DNA from: Theristus sp. LFF4_11
Lineage: Eukaryota; Nematoda; Chromadorea; Monhysterida; Xyalidae
Length of the DNA: 64,000 nt
Assembly (NCBI GenBank): GCA_030248135.1
Contig: JASANC010002349.1
Coordinates: 1 to 64,000 of the forward strand
Direction of reading: 5' to 3'
Below the pieces are notes generated by a model. The model worked only from the letters and a program-made list of their open reading frames with translations, was not told where the DNA came from and made no database searches. The position numbers were made by a program, and so were the translations under genes. Below are positions 12,018 to 23,800 of this stretch, piece by piece; the stretch's first letter is position 1; each line of letters opens with the position of its first letter.

Positions 12018-12092
12018 AACAACTGGGCTAAGACGGGTTTCGAACTTTGGCCTCTGTGCTGACAGGCACAACACGTTACCACTGCACTATAG
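12018..12092 (-). ncRNA. Degenerate tRNA-like sequence (SINE head or pseudo-tRNA)
   Basis: On the minus strand the segment has an A-box-like TAGTGCAGTGGTAACG, a possible anticodon hairpin (TGTGC/GCACA) and a B-box-like AGTTCGAAACC at plausible spacing. The acceptor and T stems do not pair well, so it is unlikely to be a functional tRNA. A tRNA-derived SINE head or a decayed pseudogene fits better. Confidence 0.35.
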
Positions 12093-12396
12093 TAATTGAC
12101 AGGCGGGAAGCTCTCTAGGTGTGTGTTTATTAATGTCGTTCAGTTTTATCGTTTCGTGCTGTTGTCTGTGATGTCTCCGTACGTGCTGTTTAGTACACAC
12201 TATATACCGCTTCGATTCGTTGTTTTTGCCGTTTCAGTGAATGTTTTGATCTTTTGATTTGTGCAACATTCACTAATCATGTGCTGCCGTTGATGAATCT
12301 TTTTTGCAATGCTCTACACCGTGGCAACGCTAAAAAAGGAAAAAGGTTTCACGCCAAACCGCAGTTGAAGGAAACAATCACTTCACATCACGGTGT

Positions 12397-12882
12397 GGGG
12401 TACCGATGTGCGCAGCCCTCAACACCGGTGTGCAGGCCGCAAGAAATTTATGCAGCGGCACTGTTTCGACACCGGTTTGAGGGCTGTGCACCACTTTTAG
12501 GGCTGTGCACCACTTTGAGGGCTGTGCACCATTTTGAGGACTATGCACCATTTGCAAGCAACGTGCAAGCAAATTGCATCCTAGAATGTCCAGTCAAAAT
12601 GCAGAAATCGTACAAAATTGTTCATAAAAAACTGTATTTTGCGGTGTAGCTTTCAAAGTTTTTCTTCACTTCGAAAGTCCATTTCACAATTTTTCAATAA
12701 ATATGCGCCTAAGATCAGAAAACTTTTGGTGTGAAACCATAAAAACAGTACAAAAAAGCATTCTGAATGAATTTGGCCCTTTTTGCAGTTTGCAAGGCAG
12801 CCGGTGTAATGAAGCAAAGCTAGCAAAGCTTGTTCTTGCGGGCTGCACACCGGTTTTAAGGGCTGCGCAAATCAGTACCCCA
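12397..12882. mobile_element. Nested inverted-repeat element with a 19-bp tandem array
   Basis: Ends share an inverted motif of about 35 bp (GGGGTAC..GAT..TGCGCAGCCCT..AACACCGGTGTGCAG type). At 12481-12553 a 19-bp unit (gggctgtgcaccactttga) is repeated about four times. It lies inside the larger foldback element. No protein is encoded. Confidence 0.6.
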
Positions 12883-13490
12883 AACCGTCGCACGGGTACA
12901 GTTCACATAAATTTCACATAAATTTCTTGCACTACTTTTCTGCTTTGTTGAGTATTCGTATTCTCATTGTCATACAATAAATACTGTTCAGAATCTGTCA
13001 GAAAAGTACTAAATGATTTAACAAAAAAGTCTTGCAACATTTGTGAAAGATTGTCACTGACAGCAATCAGCGATTTTGCACACACAAATTTGATGTCCGG
13101 ACATCAAATGCCGCAGCGGCTGACGCAGCTTCATTTCATCATTCATGATAGCGCACTTCAGCGCGCGTCAGCGCGCTTCAGCGCGCGCGTTCGTGAATGG
13201 GCAAAAAACCTAAAAAGCCGCAGCGGCTGACGCAGCTTCATTTCTTCATTCACGATGAAGCTCGTCAGCGCGCTTCAGCGCGCGCGTCCGTGAATACGCA
13301 TGTGCTCCAAAACTGAAGCGCGCTGACGCACGCTGAAGCGCGCTGTTTTTTTGCTTCGTGAATGTGTAGCAAAGTGAAGCGCGTCAGCGCGTTTCAGCGC
13401 GCTTCAACCTCCATGAATGGCGCTTAAAGTTCCTTCAAATAAAGGCTTGCGAAACCTCAGGTTACCTTAAAAAGAGGCCTGCGAAGCCTT

Positions 13491-14640
13491 TTGAATCTGA
13501 AAAGTTCGAGCAAAGTTCAAAGTTGAACACGCGCTCAATAAATAATTTGGCTGCGGTCTCACGGCATGTGCGGTATTTTGGCTCCACACGCAGTTTTGGG
13601 GGGGCGCCTGGATTTTTTTGAATCTATCTCTATCTGAGAAGTTTTTTCGGCTCAGCTATTATCTATCAGAAAATTAAAACGGGTTTAAAGAAACACACAT
13701 ACACACACACACACACTACACTGCAGCGTCTGGATAAAAAAACAGGCTGACCATGAATCTTTTCTTAACCCAATAAACCAATTTCAAAATGAAACAAAAT
13801 AAAAAGCTCGGCTCGCTCACCCCAGCAACGCAACTGCGTCGGTGTTGCGCTTTGCTTTGATCGTCGTTAATAGAAGCTTCAATAATCAATTGTTTCTCTG
13901 TCATCCATTTGCTGTTTAGTTGAAATTGGTCTCAATTTATGATTGAAAAAAAACGAGTGTGAAATTGGCAGGATCTAGAAACTAGACATCAACTGCTCAA
14001 TTGAACACTCATCATTTCAAATCAAGTTGGAAACCAAATTCGTCGTCGCTTGTTTGTCAACGTGAACCTTACTTTTACGCTGCAAGTCGTCGGTTGGATC
14101 GGATGGATTTACTTTAACAGGGACAATCGGACATCATTCTTGATAAAAAACGTGCCGGTGGCATTCCATTCATCATTTCTTCAGGGCAAACCGAATCAGC
14201 AGATGTAAATCAATGAATCAATCGGCCCCTAAGTCGTTCAGTCAAGCTTTGCTCACAGCTCACTTCACTTCTGATTTTATTCTGAATCTGAATCAGTCAG
14301 TACCGACGACGTGGCCGCCCGTCGCCGGACGACAGACCCCCTCGAAAAGTTGCTTTCGCCTTCTTCGGCACTGATCTGATGAATGACAGACGATTTAAAG
14401 AATGGATTTTTAATTTTCTTTTCACTGCGCCGCCGTCGTTGGATAATTAGCATGGAATTCCAATTCAATGGAATGGCTTCCGTCCGTATCCGTGTTCAAA
14501 ACACAACTGCGCTGTGTTACACAGTCCATCGAATAAATTAAGCGAACAAAAGATTTGAAATGAAACGACGGGAGTTCAAAAAGGAAGGATATGGAACGTT
14601 AACAGACATTCACTACGTTACACAACATTTGCCCAGTTTA
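13491..14640. other. No recognisable gene; CA microsatellite
   Basis: A short CA run sits near 13690-13715 and a family D fragment at 13615-13670. The remaining frames are short with no family motif or splice support. Confidence 0.4.
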
Positions 14641-14644
14641 AAGT

Positions 14645-15187
14645 TGTAGGGCAACCGTGTGGGGGGGTGTCGGCCAAATTTTCGAGGGGGGGGGTCCGAT
14701 GGGGGGGGGGTGCCCGGTTTTAGGGGGGGGGGGGGGGTGGCACGGGGCCCCCCGCCCCACCCCCCCCCCCCCCACCCGACGGTCTCTGGTGCTCTGGGGG
14801 GGGTGTAGTACCCCCCCCCCACCCCCCCTCGCCCACGGTACTGTTGTGGGTTCCTAACCCTAAACCTAATCCTAATCCAAAGCCAAGCCTTTTTGATAAG
14901 GCGAAAACGTACGGCTTCATATTTAAAAGTACATGTACGGTGGAGGTGGTCCTCTTCCTCTTTAACACAGGAAAGAAAAAAAATGCGAAAACCAATTTGA
15001 TCTTTTTTCACCTTATAAAAAGGCTTGGCTTAGGATTAGGATTAGATTCAGGATTAGGAACCTACAACGACTTTATTGCAAGCATCATCTGATCGAAAAT
15101 CAAAAATCATTTTTTCAAAATTTTTAAATATGAATACCAATCGGTGAAAATGATCAATTTAGTTTTTGCATTTTTTTCTTTCCTGTG
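14645..15187. repeat. Mosaic of poly-G/C repeat and TTAGGA-hexamer repeat
   Basis: 14650-14850 matches the poly-G/C family (same blocks as 260-390). 14843-14900 carries hexamers in the CCTAAT orientation and 14990-15100 in the TTAGGA orientation, so the two flank each other as an inverted pair. The right end is the insertion site of the MITE at 15188. Confidence 0.65.
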
Positions 15188-15910
15188 TAGGGTTGTTAAA
15201 CAAAAATGAAATTTTTTTTAAAAAAAAAGTGATTAAAAAAAAACAAAAATGCCGATTTAAAAAAAAAAATTCGAAAAATTTTCCTCTAATATGCTCTGAA
15301 AACCTCAATTTTGGCACAATTTTTCGAAAGTTCAACAAAAATTTTCTTTGATTATACCTCGTAAAACCTTTAGCAGTCGATTTTGGGCCGTTTTACCGAC
15401 TGATTTTAGGCTTCGACAACATCTGCGATGAAGTTTTTGAGCGTCCCAAAGCTTAGCCTACCATTTCCGATGCAGATAAGGTGACGATTCGCCTCGCAGA
15501 GCGTCCGATTGTGCTCGCTGCTCCGTTTGCAAGCGCTACGTTGTCTGGTTGCTGCTTCGTGTCGTGTCGTCGCGACACCATCAGAAGAATTGATCGAATT
15601 TCAAGGCGGTATGTTTGTCTTCACTTTAGCTTAGCTAGCTTAGCTTAGCTGGGGACAATTAGTGACGTTTTGGAGGTCAAAACACAAGAAGAGGCATGGT
15701 GACGGTTTGGAAAAGGGGTAATTGAGGTCACCAAAACAAAATCTGCAAAGTTCCGCCATACGGGAGTCATTCGGGAGGCGCTTGCATATCATATGTGGTT
15801 CTTCGGATTCCCTGATTGATTCAGCACAACTTTGATTTTTGAAATTTTTTTTAAAAAAAAAATTTTTTTTTAAACAAAAATGACGATTTTTGTTTTTTTT
15901 AACAACCCTA
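15188..15910 (+). mobile_element. Complete hAT MITE, family B (723 bp)
   Basis: Begins TAGGGTTGTTAAACAAAAAT and ends AACAACCCTA as an inverted repeat. It is flanked by an identical 8-bp duplication TTCCTGTG (15180-15187 and 15911-15918). The TAGGG terminus and 8-bp duplication fit the hAT superfamily. There is no transposase frame, so it is non-autonomous. The empty counterpart lies at 8855-8950. Confidence 0.9.
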
Positions 15911-16171
15911 TTCCTGTGTTATGGAGGAGGAGCACCGGAACTACAGATGCAGCTGTTTTAATAATGATGCATTACGCCCAGGCCCAGCCCCCGGCCCCAC
16001 CCCCCACGTCTTCACTTTTCGGTACTGATATTGGAGGAAACATTTTAGAATTAAAAAAACCGGTTTTGCTTTAAAAAAATTTTACTTCAAAAAAGTCGAT
16101 TTTTGTTTAACAACCCTACTAGCTGCACGCACAGACATTGTTGAACGAAACGCTGGAGACGCAAAAGTAAA

Positions 16172-16688
16172 ATGGTCGACTTGACTGGCTCTGGTGGACC
16201 CATTGAACACAGTTTCCCGAACACGATTTTTATTGCACCTGCATTGATAATTTGCTCACTAATTGGTAAGTAGTTTCGCGGTTTGATTTGATTCGCAAAA
16301 ATCTGTAGTGCGTTCAAACAGGGGTCGACCCGTCTGCAAAAAAAACCTGCAGGGCGTGTGAGAAAATTATAATCTGGGGTCAGGGACTACTGGGAGAGTC
16401 GTAGTTTTAAAAGGGGAGGGGGCATGTATTTGTGCTCATCATAGTTGTTCCAGAGCTTGCGAGTTGGAAGGGGGAGCGATATAGATAGCTAGAGCAAATT
16501 TTCTAATAGTTGTAAAATTTTGGGGGTCGCTGCACTTTTGCACAGCTTTGGTCGAAAATCAACTCATTTTATGTTTTCGAAGACAAAATCACTTTCTTTC
16601 AGGCTTTGTTGGCTACAAGTTAATTCAATCAATAAAGTCGAAAGAAGAAAAGAAGAAGCTGAAACAGGACAAAAAGAAAAAGAAATAA
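16172..16688 (+). CDS. Two-exon membrane microprotein with Lys-rich tail
   Basis: Exon 1 (16172-16265) encodes MVDLTGSGGPIEHSFPN and then a hydrophobic segment TIFIAPALIICSLIG, ending at a strong GTAAGT donor in phase 1. Exon 2 (16603-16688) follows a CTTTCTTTCAG acceptor, completes the membrane segment (GFVGYKLIQ) and ends in a highly charged tail (KSKEEKKKLKQDKKKKK) before TAA. The product is 59 aa with one transmembrane helix and a basic cytosolic-type tail. The layout resembles small integral membrane proteins such as SMIM15, but I cannot claim homology. An AATAAA overlaps the stop codon. The intron contains a family D repeat. It is close upstream of BBS9 on the same strand. Confidence 0.6.
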
Positions 16689-16699
16689 ACAGAAGCGTG

Positions 16700-17827
16700 T
16701 TCCGGTGGTGATGAAGAGCGATGCACCGCAAGTATCAGCCAGGAGCCAGGTGCATAAAATTTGTTGAACTCAAATGTTGAACTGCATGTGGAAGCTGGTT
16801 TCAAACAGCTGCACCACTGAGTTATTGCTTTTGCTGCCCTTGCCAATTTGTAGTCTTGATTTGCTTGAACGTTATAATGTCCACCACGTGCAGTGTCTGT
16901 TGATTTGACTTCGTGAAAACCATCGGCATTCGTGCAATTTCTGCTTCCAATTCTTTAGCCTGCTGAGAACATAATTGTTCCGTTGCTTACCTGATTTTAC
17001 AAATTTACCTGCTCATAATCGTTTCATTTCCATATATTTTTCGTGACAACTGATACCCATGCTGCTGCATTTTCCATTTTTGGTTGTTTGGGTTGTTGCA
17101 TTGGTGAAAGTACATTTTCAAAAGTCTATTCTGGCTTGCGACAATTTTAGATTTCAACAGTTTTCAAATTAAATATTTGTTCTTCGCAATGTGTTATGTT
17201 GGTGCACGGGTTGTTGCTTGCTGATTCTGAACCAATTTCTGTGTTCTCATTTTGTCTGCTCTTGCTGTATATTAGGCCCGTTCGAGGGTGTGGTGCACCG
17301 CACGACGGAGTGATGCCTCACATGCCCCGGGCGCGGCTCTGCTGTGAGCACTGCAGCGCTATTCGGAACATCATTCTATTCACAGTGATCAATGCTGCGA
17401 CCAATTTTGAAATGTTGCTTTTAACACCGAGAAGGTCGTTTTTTGCAAACCGAGAATTTTATTTCTGCTGCAGCATATTATTTATTTGTACAAAGGTGAT
17501 TTTTTAAATTAAGATCGAACACATAACCAGATGGTTACAGAAATAAAACTGTCACAATAAGTGGGTGTTTTTTGTTTTAAGATTTTTTAAATTGTGTGAA
17601 CCACGGCTTGGCCAATGTAAAGTTGGATACTGACATTGCGTTTCAGAAAGTTCACGTTCAACCGTTTTGTGCATGGTGTGGTGCGAGCGTGCAGTTGCTG
17701 CTGGCGAGTCTGTGCGTGTTATTGTTGGTGTCCTGCTTGTAACCATGGCGACAACAGGTGGCTCGCTGCACGTCATGTGTCATTTTGGCGTGCACTGTTT
17801 TCCTGTGAGCGTCACAAGCCTTCAGCG
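16700..17827. other. Intergenic region upstream of BBS9
   Basis: No gene recognised. It presumably holds the BBS9 5' region. The frame at 17196-17507 is Cys/Leu-rich without family motif or splice support. Confidence 0.4.
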
Positions 17828-20800
17828 ATGTCCCTGTTTCGACTGCGTGAATGGTGGTCGACGGCGGTTGGTGCAACTGCTGACGGCGGTGACTGTGCAG
17901 GAACACTGCTCTTTGGCGCTGGCTCGCTCTGCACCGGTGTGCTGCTCGACAACACTGACAGAGGTAACAACGCTTTTCATGGCGTTCGTTTCTTGAGTGC
18001 TAGACTTTTCAGTTGTAAAAAGTTGTGGATTTTCTCAGCGACAAATGCAGCACTCGACCTGCGACCACTAGCATGTGACGCTTGTTATGTGAGCATTGCA
18101 GAGCAAGTGGTTGTGGGCAGCTACGGCGGCTCGTTGACTGTGTTCGACGCAGGGCGTGCTGCTGTGCACGGCGAGCAGCGTGCCTGCGCTGCGGACATCA
18201 ACTACGCGCCGGAGCACCTGTTGCTCGAGCAAACACTTGACGCACCGATTCTACAAGTAACTATTTATTTTTTTGTGGTTCCCCCACCGGTTCGAAGCCC
18301 CAAACGTCGGTGGTTTGGTGTGAGATCAAAGGTGAGTGGAATTTGAGCGTCCGGTGGATCGACGTGCTCGCCATTAGAGGCGGCAGAGTGGGTGCCGCTT
18401 CGGCTTGGGGGCACCAGTGTTCCAGGTGCCAAGCCTTGGTGTCAGCCGGCTTGAGGCCGCTTTTCGCCGGTTATGTTACATTTGCGTCGATGGATTGATT
18501 CAGTTAATCAGCTTGTTGGTTTGTTTGAAGGTGTGCAGTGGGCGTTTTGTGTCAGCCGTTGACACGGACACGCTGGCGGTGTTGCACGATCGCAAACTGC
18601 GCATCTTTGCCGTGAAAGGCAGCGCACAGACGCCGCAGACAGAGCACGGCCAGGTGTACATGCTGCACATGGCCTATCAACATGCGCTGTCACGAGTCGC
18701 GTACAACATGGTGCATGGCGCCTTTGGAGGCGTCTCTGGTGAGTTCGCTTCACTGAAACTTTGTGTCGATCGCCCAGTCGCATGCCCGTGGCGGTGCGCC
18801 ACAAAACGTGCCCAGTCTAACGCCACATGCCATCCTGCCGAGTGTTGCTGCAATATGTTCTCAGCACACGGTGGCAGATTCAGCACGTTCCACCGCCACG
18901 CCGTTGTACGGCTGTGCCAAATTGTACTCAAGTTCGCACCTTGCTGTGCAGGTCACGATTTCATCTGCGTGCAAGCACTGGACGGCACGTTGTCGTTTTT
19001 CGAAAACGAAACGTTTGCGTTCATCCGTTTTCTGCCGGGCGCTTTGTTGCCTGGCCCACTCGTTTATGCCCCGTTGAGCGACAGCTTTCTCACAGTGTCT
19101 TCCAACTGGCAACTGGAGTCGTACAGGTGGCATTCTGAGTGAATGTCGTTGTTTTCCTGTAAACCACTGACAACCGATCGAGCAAACCGAACGCATGTCT
19201 GCAGGTATCAAGTGCTTTCGGTTGCCGTGGATTCGCAGACGCGGGAGGAGGCCACAAATCAGACGTCGGGAAAACGGGTCACGGTAGGCGCAGGTCACTG
19301 TGTTGCAGTGGGCACGAAGTCAACATGCATGTTCACGACTAGCCGTCGACTATTCTGTGATTTCTGTGGAGTTGACACGCAACACGAGTAATGAACTGTG
19401 ATGTTTCAGCCAGACTGGACGTTTGAAATTGGCGAGGCTGCGGTCGATTTGGCAGTGGTGGAGGTCTCCCCGGCACAACCGTCCGTCCTTGTGCTTGGGG
19501 AGCGAAACTTGTATTGTTTCACGGAAGGGGGCACGCTGCGATTCAACGTCAAGTTCAACTACCACCCACTGGCTTTCTTGGCTTATTCAACAAGTTGGTG
19601 GCTTTTCATATTGGAACATAAGATGAACAAAGCAACGATGAAAGAAAGACAGCTAAACAGCAGATATTGGTTTGTGTTGCAGCCTCCGAAGGTTACATCC
19701 AGTTCATGCTAGCCACAGACACAAACACCCTGATGTTTTACTCCGATGTTTTGCTGAAGTGGACGATACAATTGCCGTTTACACCAGTTCAAGTACTACG
19801 AGTCAACTTGAGGTCAGCTTATAAATAAAATTTTCATCGGGTTTTTTCTTTCAATTCACCAATAAAAAATTAGTGTTGGTGGAGGAAATTTTTTTTAAAT
19901 TGAGTTTGGTGTTTTCAGCCAAAGCTGCCGTGGTTTCGTGGGTGCACTGGGTGAGAAAGGTGAGCTTGTGCTGGGCTACCTCGGCACCGACCCAGCGTTG
20001 TACGGACTACCGCAGACGGACACGCGACACGTCGACTATGCAGCACGCCACAGTGAGCTGAAACGACTGCAAAATGCGATTCGCACTGCGAGCAGTGGTT
20101 GGTGAACGCGCTTGGGTTGGGTTGTGCTCTAGAAAGCTCTTTTCTGGCTATAGCCTCTTCTTGAACGTCGCACATCTGTTCTAGATGTCAAAATTCCGGA
20201 GAAAACAACAGACGTCACCGTGGCGTGCACGGTACCAGCAGAATTAGATGCAGTCTCGGTGAGTTGAAGTGCCCTCTGTTTATTTGCAGTTGAATGCGCA
20301 AACTTGTGACCCACCATACTGTGGTGTACTGTACGATTGTTGCAAGATTCACACGTTTACTAGAAACTTGGCAATTGACAAAACTAGAAGCAAAATCGCA
20401 GTAGTTTGCTGACGGTCGTGATCTACCGTATCAGATGTACAATACACTGCGAGTTTTGGCAGCCGATTGCAGAAACTTGCGCATTAGTTCAGGCTATGAA
20501 TTGTGAATTAGGGATTGAACAGGCATAACGGATTGCAGGTTGCCTACGACACCGCGCTCACGAACGACTGCGACGTGCCTTCGGTCACAGTGCGGGTGCG
20601 TGCGTGCTGTTGTTCACTGTGGCTCATTCAGTGGCTGCATTGTGTTTGTGCTCCTTGCAGATCTGCATCAGCACTGCAACGCCGGTGACGAATGTTCAAG
20701 TGTTCGTCGACACCGTTCGCCCAATCACAGCACATCAGAATGCGTTCTATTTTGCATCTGTTGGTTAGCTGCAGTTTGTAGCGTTTTTCTCTCGCCGCCG

Positions 20801-23800
20801 TGTGTGCAGTGTTCAGTTTGGCAGTGTTGCAGAGAGCAGCCGAGAGCTGCCTGTGAGCGTGTTCGCGAGCGACCGCAGCATGCCGTCAAGCCTGACCGTG
20901 CACACGCGTGTCTCGTACGTGGCTGCCTCCGGCGCGAGTCGTCTCATTCGCGCTGATGCTCAGTTGCCCCTGCGACTCGTGACACGGCCCATTGCTGCTG
21001 CCAACAGCGGCGCACACAAAATCACAGTGCACTCAACGTTGCCCACTGTGAACTTGGCCGAAATATTCTCCGGTAATGGAAATGATTGCGTCACAGAAAG
21101 GCCATCTTGAATCGTTCGCGAATATTGCAGAATTCGTCACGGAAGAGACCATGGACAGCGCCCCACAGGCCATCGGTGTGCAGCTGATCGCTGACCCGTC
21201 GGTCACTGGCAACCTGTTGGCCTCAAAGAACACACGTAACTTGTGCTCCACTTTCTGCGCCATTTTTAGACAGGGTGACGCATAACTAGTGTACCATCGT
21301 TTCACAGCTCATATCTCGCCAACTAGTGAACCGTTGAATAAAATTTTCAAGGGATATTCCTTGAAGAATATCTTAGAGATGTGAAAAAGTTCAGCACAAT
21401 TCGACCAACGGGGCTGTGTAACGAAGAAAATACCAAAAAATCGATTTTCCCGTTTTTTTCGACGCGCAGTCACAGATTTTTAAATTAAATAACCGGCAAA
21501 AAAGGACACAGACAAACACGTTAGTCTTTTTCAAAACGATTACCACCAGCATCAATGCACGTTCCTGCACTGTCTGTGACTGACTTTATCCAAATCAAAT
21601 TGATTCATGGGTTGGCGAGACGCGAGCTGTCAGCACCACCCTGTGTTCAGTGACCGTCATTTTGTTCTAGAGAAGTACCGCGTGCAAACGGACACCTTTG
21701 AATTTGCGTACTTGCTGCTGTCTGAGCTGACGGCTCGCTTGAATCGTTACCACTCAAATGCACCGGATCCATTCAAACTGCACTACACGGCATCGCTGCC
21801 TGTTCAAGAGTATTTTTCACTGCTCGACCGACATTTCGAGGTTTCGATTCACTGGTTTTGTATCATGTTTTTCGGGTTCTGCGATTCACTTCGTTAGTAT
21901 ACGCAGACAGAATAAATCATGCGGATGCGCGAGCGAGCGAAGCGAGCGGACAGCGCATCACGCATTATGTGCGCCGTTATACCCCAGCGCGCGTTTTCCA
22001 TATAAAGATGATGTCGTGCAGCGAGCACAATATAGGCTGCGACCAAATTTTCGCGACACACGAAACGAACATCCAAAGTTGTATGATGTGCCGCGGAGAA
22101 TTTTTTTTCGAAGAACTTTACATACGTTCTAGACACGAATTACGTATTTTTGTTTGTATTTTTTTCTCGTGTGTAATCATGTGTATGTATTTCTGGTATG
22201 TGTTCGCCCTTTCAATTTTTACCTGCGACACTTTCACAGTTGAGCAAAAATGTTTCCTGTGGTAATTCCACCTGGAGATTTTGAAAATTGGATTAATTTT
22301 TTGCCCCGACCTATTTTTGGGTAAAAATTGGGCATTTTTCAAAAATCGAAGTGCTTTTACCTGGTTTCAAGTGTTCGCCCTTTCAATTTTTACCTGCGAC
22401 ACTTTCACAGTCGAACAAAAAAGTTTCCTGGGGTAATTTTATTCGAAAATGCTGAAAATCAGGTTAATTTTTTGTCCCGACCCTTTTTTGGGGCAAAATT
22501 TGGTGTTTTTGAAAAGTTCAAGGGATTTTATGGGGTTAGAAGTGTTCGCCTTTTCAATTTTTGTCTGAAGTTGTTCCAAAACGAACAACAAAGTTCCCTG
22601 GGGTAATTTCATCCAAAGATTCTGAAAATCAAATTAATTTTTTGCCCCGACCCTTGTTTGGGGCAAAATTTTGTTTTTTTCAAAATGTCAAAGGATTTTA
22701 TGGGGTTAGAAGTAAGTGTTCGCCCGCTTAATTTTTGTCTGAAGGGGTCCTATAATTGAACAACAAAGTTTCCTGAGGTAATTTCATCCGATGATTTCGA
22801 AAATCAAAATATATTTTTGCCTAGACCTTTGTTTGGAGCAAAATTTGGTTTTTTAAATGTCAAAGGATTTTATCGGGTTAGAAGTGTTCGCCCTTTTAAT
22901 TTTTGTCTGAAATTGTTCCATAACCGAACAACAAAGTTTCCTGGGGTAATTTCATCCGAAAATTTTGAAAATCAAAATAATTTCTTGCCTCGACCTTTGT
23001 TTAAAGCAAAATTTGAGTTTTTCAAAATGTCAAAGGATTTTATGGGGTTAGAAGTGTTCGCCTTTTCAATTTTTGTTTAAAGTTGTCTTACAACCGAACA
23101 ACAAAGTTTCCTGGAGTAATTTCATCTGAAGATTTCAAAAATCAAAATATTTTTTTGCCCAGACCCCCGTTTTGAAGGCAAAATTTGGGTTTTTTTCAAA
23201 ATGTCAAAGGATTTTATGCGGTTAGAAGTGTTCGCCAATTCAATTTTTGTCTGAAGTTGTTCCATAACCGAACAACTAAATTTCTTGGGGTAATTTTCAT
23301 CCGAAGATCTTGAAAATTAAGTTAGTTTTTGCTCCCGACATTTTTTAGGGCGAAATTTGTGCATTTTTAAAGCTCGAAGGATTTTACAAGGTTACAAGTG
23401 TTCGCCCTTTCGATGTTTGTCTGAAGTTGTTTCATAACTGGACAAAAACTGTCCTGAGGTAATTTCATTTGCAGATTTTGAAAATCTAGCTAGTTTTTTT
23501 GCCCCAACCTTTTTCGAAAATAAAAAATGGGCAACTTTTGCAGATCGTAGGGTCTTTACCGGATTTCAAGTGTTCGCTCTTTCAATTTTGTATGATCTTG
23601 TTTTTAATTTGCACAAATTTAGTCCCTGGGGTAACCTGATCTGTAGAACAAAAAAATCAACTGGTATTTTAAAAGCTCCGATGCTCAGTGTCAAAAGTAA
23701 CGTTATTCAACTTTCATGCAAGTTTTTTGCCCATCCAAAAAATGAATCCGTCGATGATCGTCCTGTCGATACCAGCTTTTCGATAGGAGCTTAAGTTGAT

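Larger units (their letters stand above)
11507..13490. mobile_element. Composite foldback element with GCGCGC-rich inverted ends
   Basis: The left end (11507-11870) and right end (13090-13490) are inverted copies of an array of 'gcgcgctgaagcgcgctgac', 'cattcatgatgaagc' and 'cagccgctgcggctttt' units, each ended by a small AAGGCT..AGCCTT hairpin. The ~1.2-kb interior holds a tRNA-like block, a 19-bp tandem repeat and a nested inverted-repeat element. No transposase was found. The multiple subterminal repeats suggest a non-autonomous DNA transposon of about 2 kb. Confidence 0.7.

Noticed and set aside
12018..12092. Functional tRNA gene
   Set aside because: Promoter-like boxes are present but acceptor and T stems do not pair.
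22200..23640. CRISPR array or alpha-satellite homologue
   Set aside because: Units are directly adjacent and diverged without unique spacers, and only the length matches alpha satellite.
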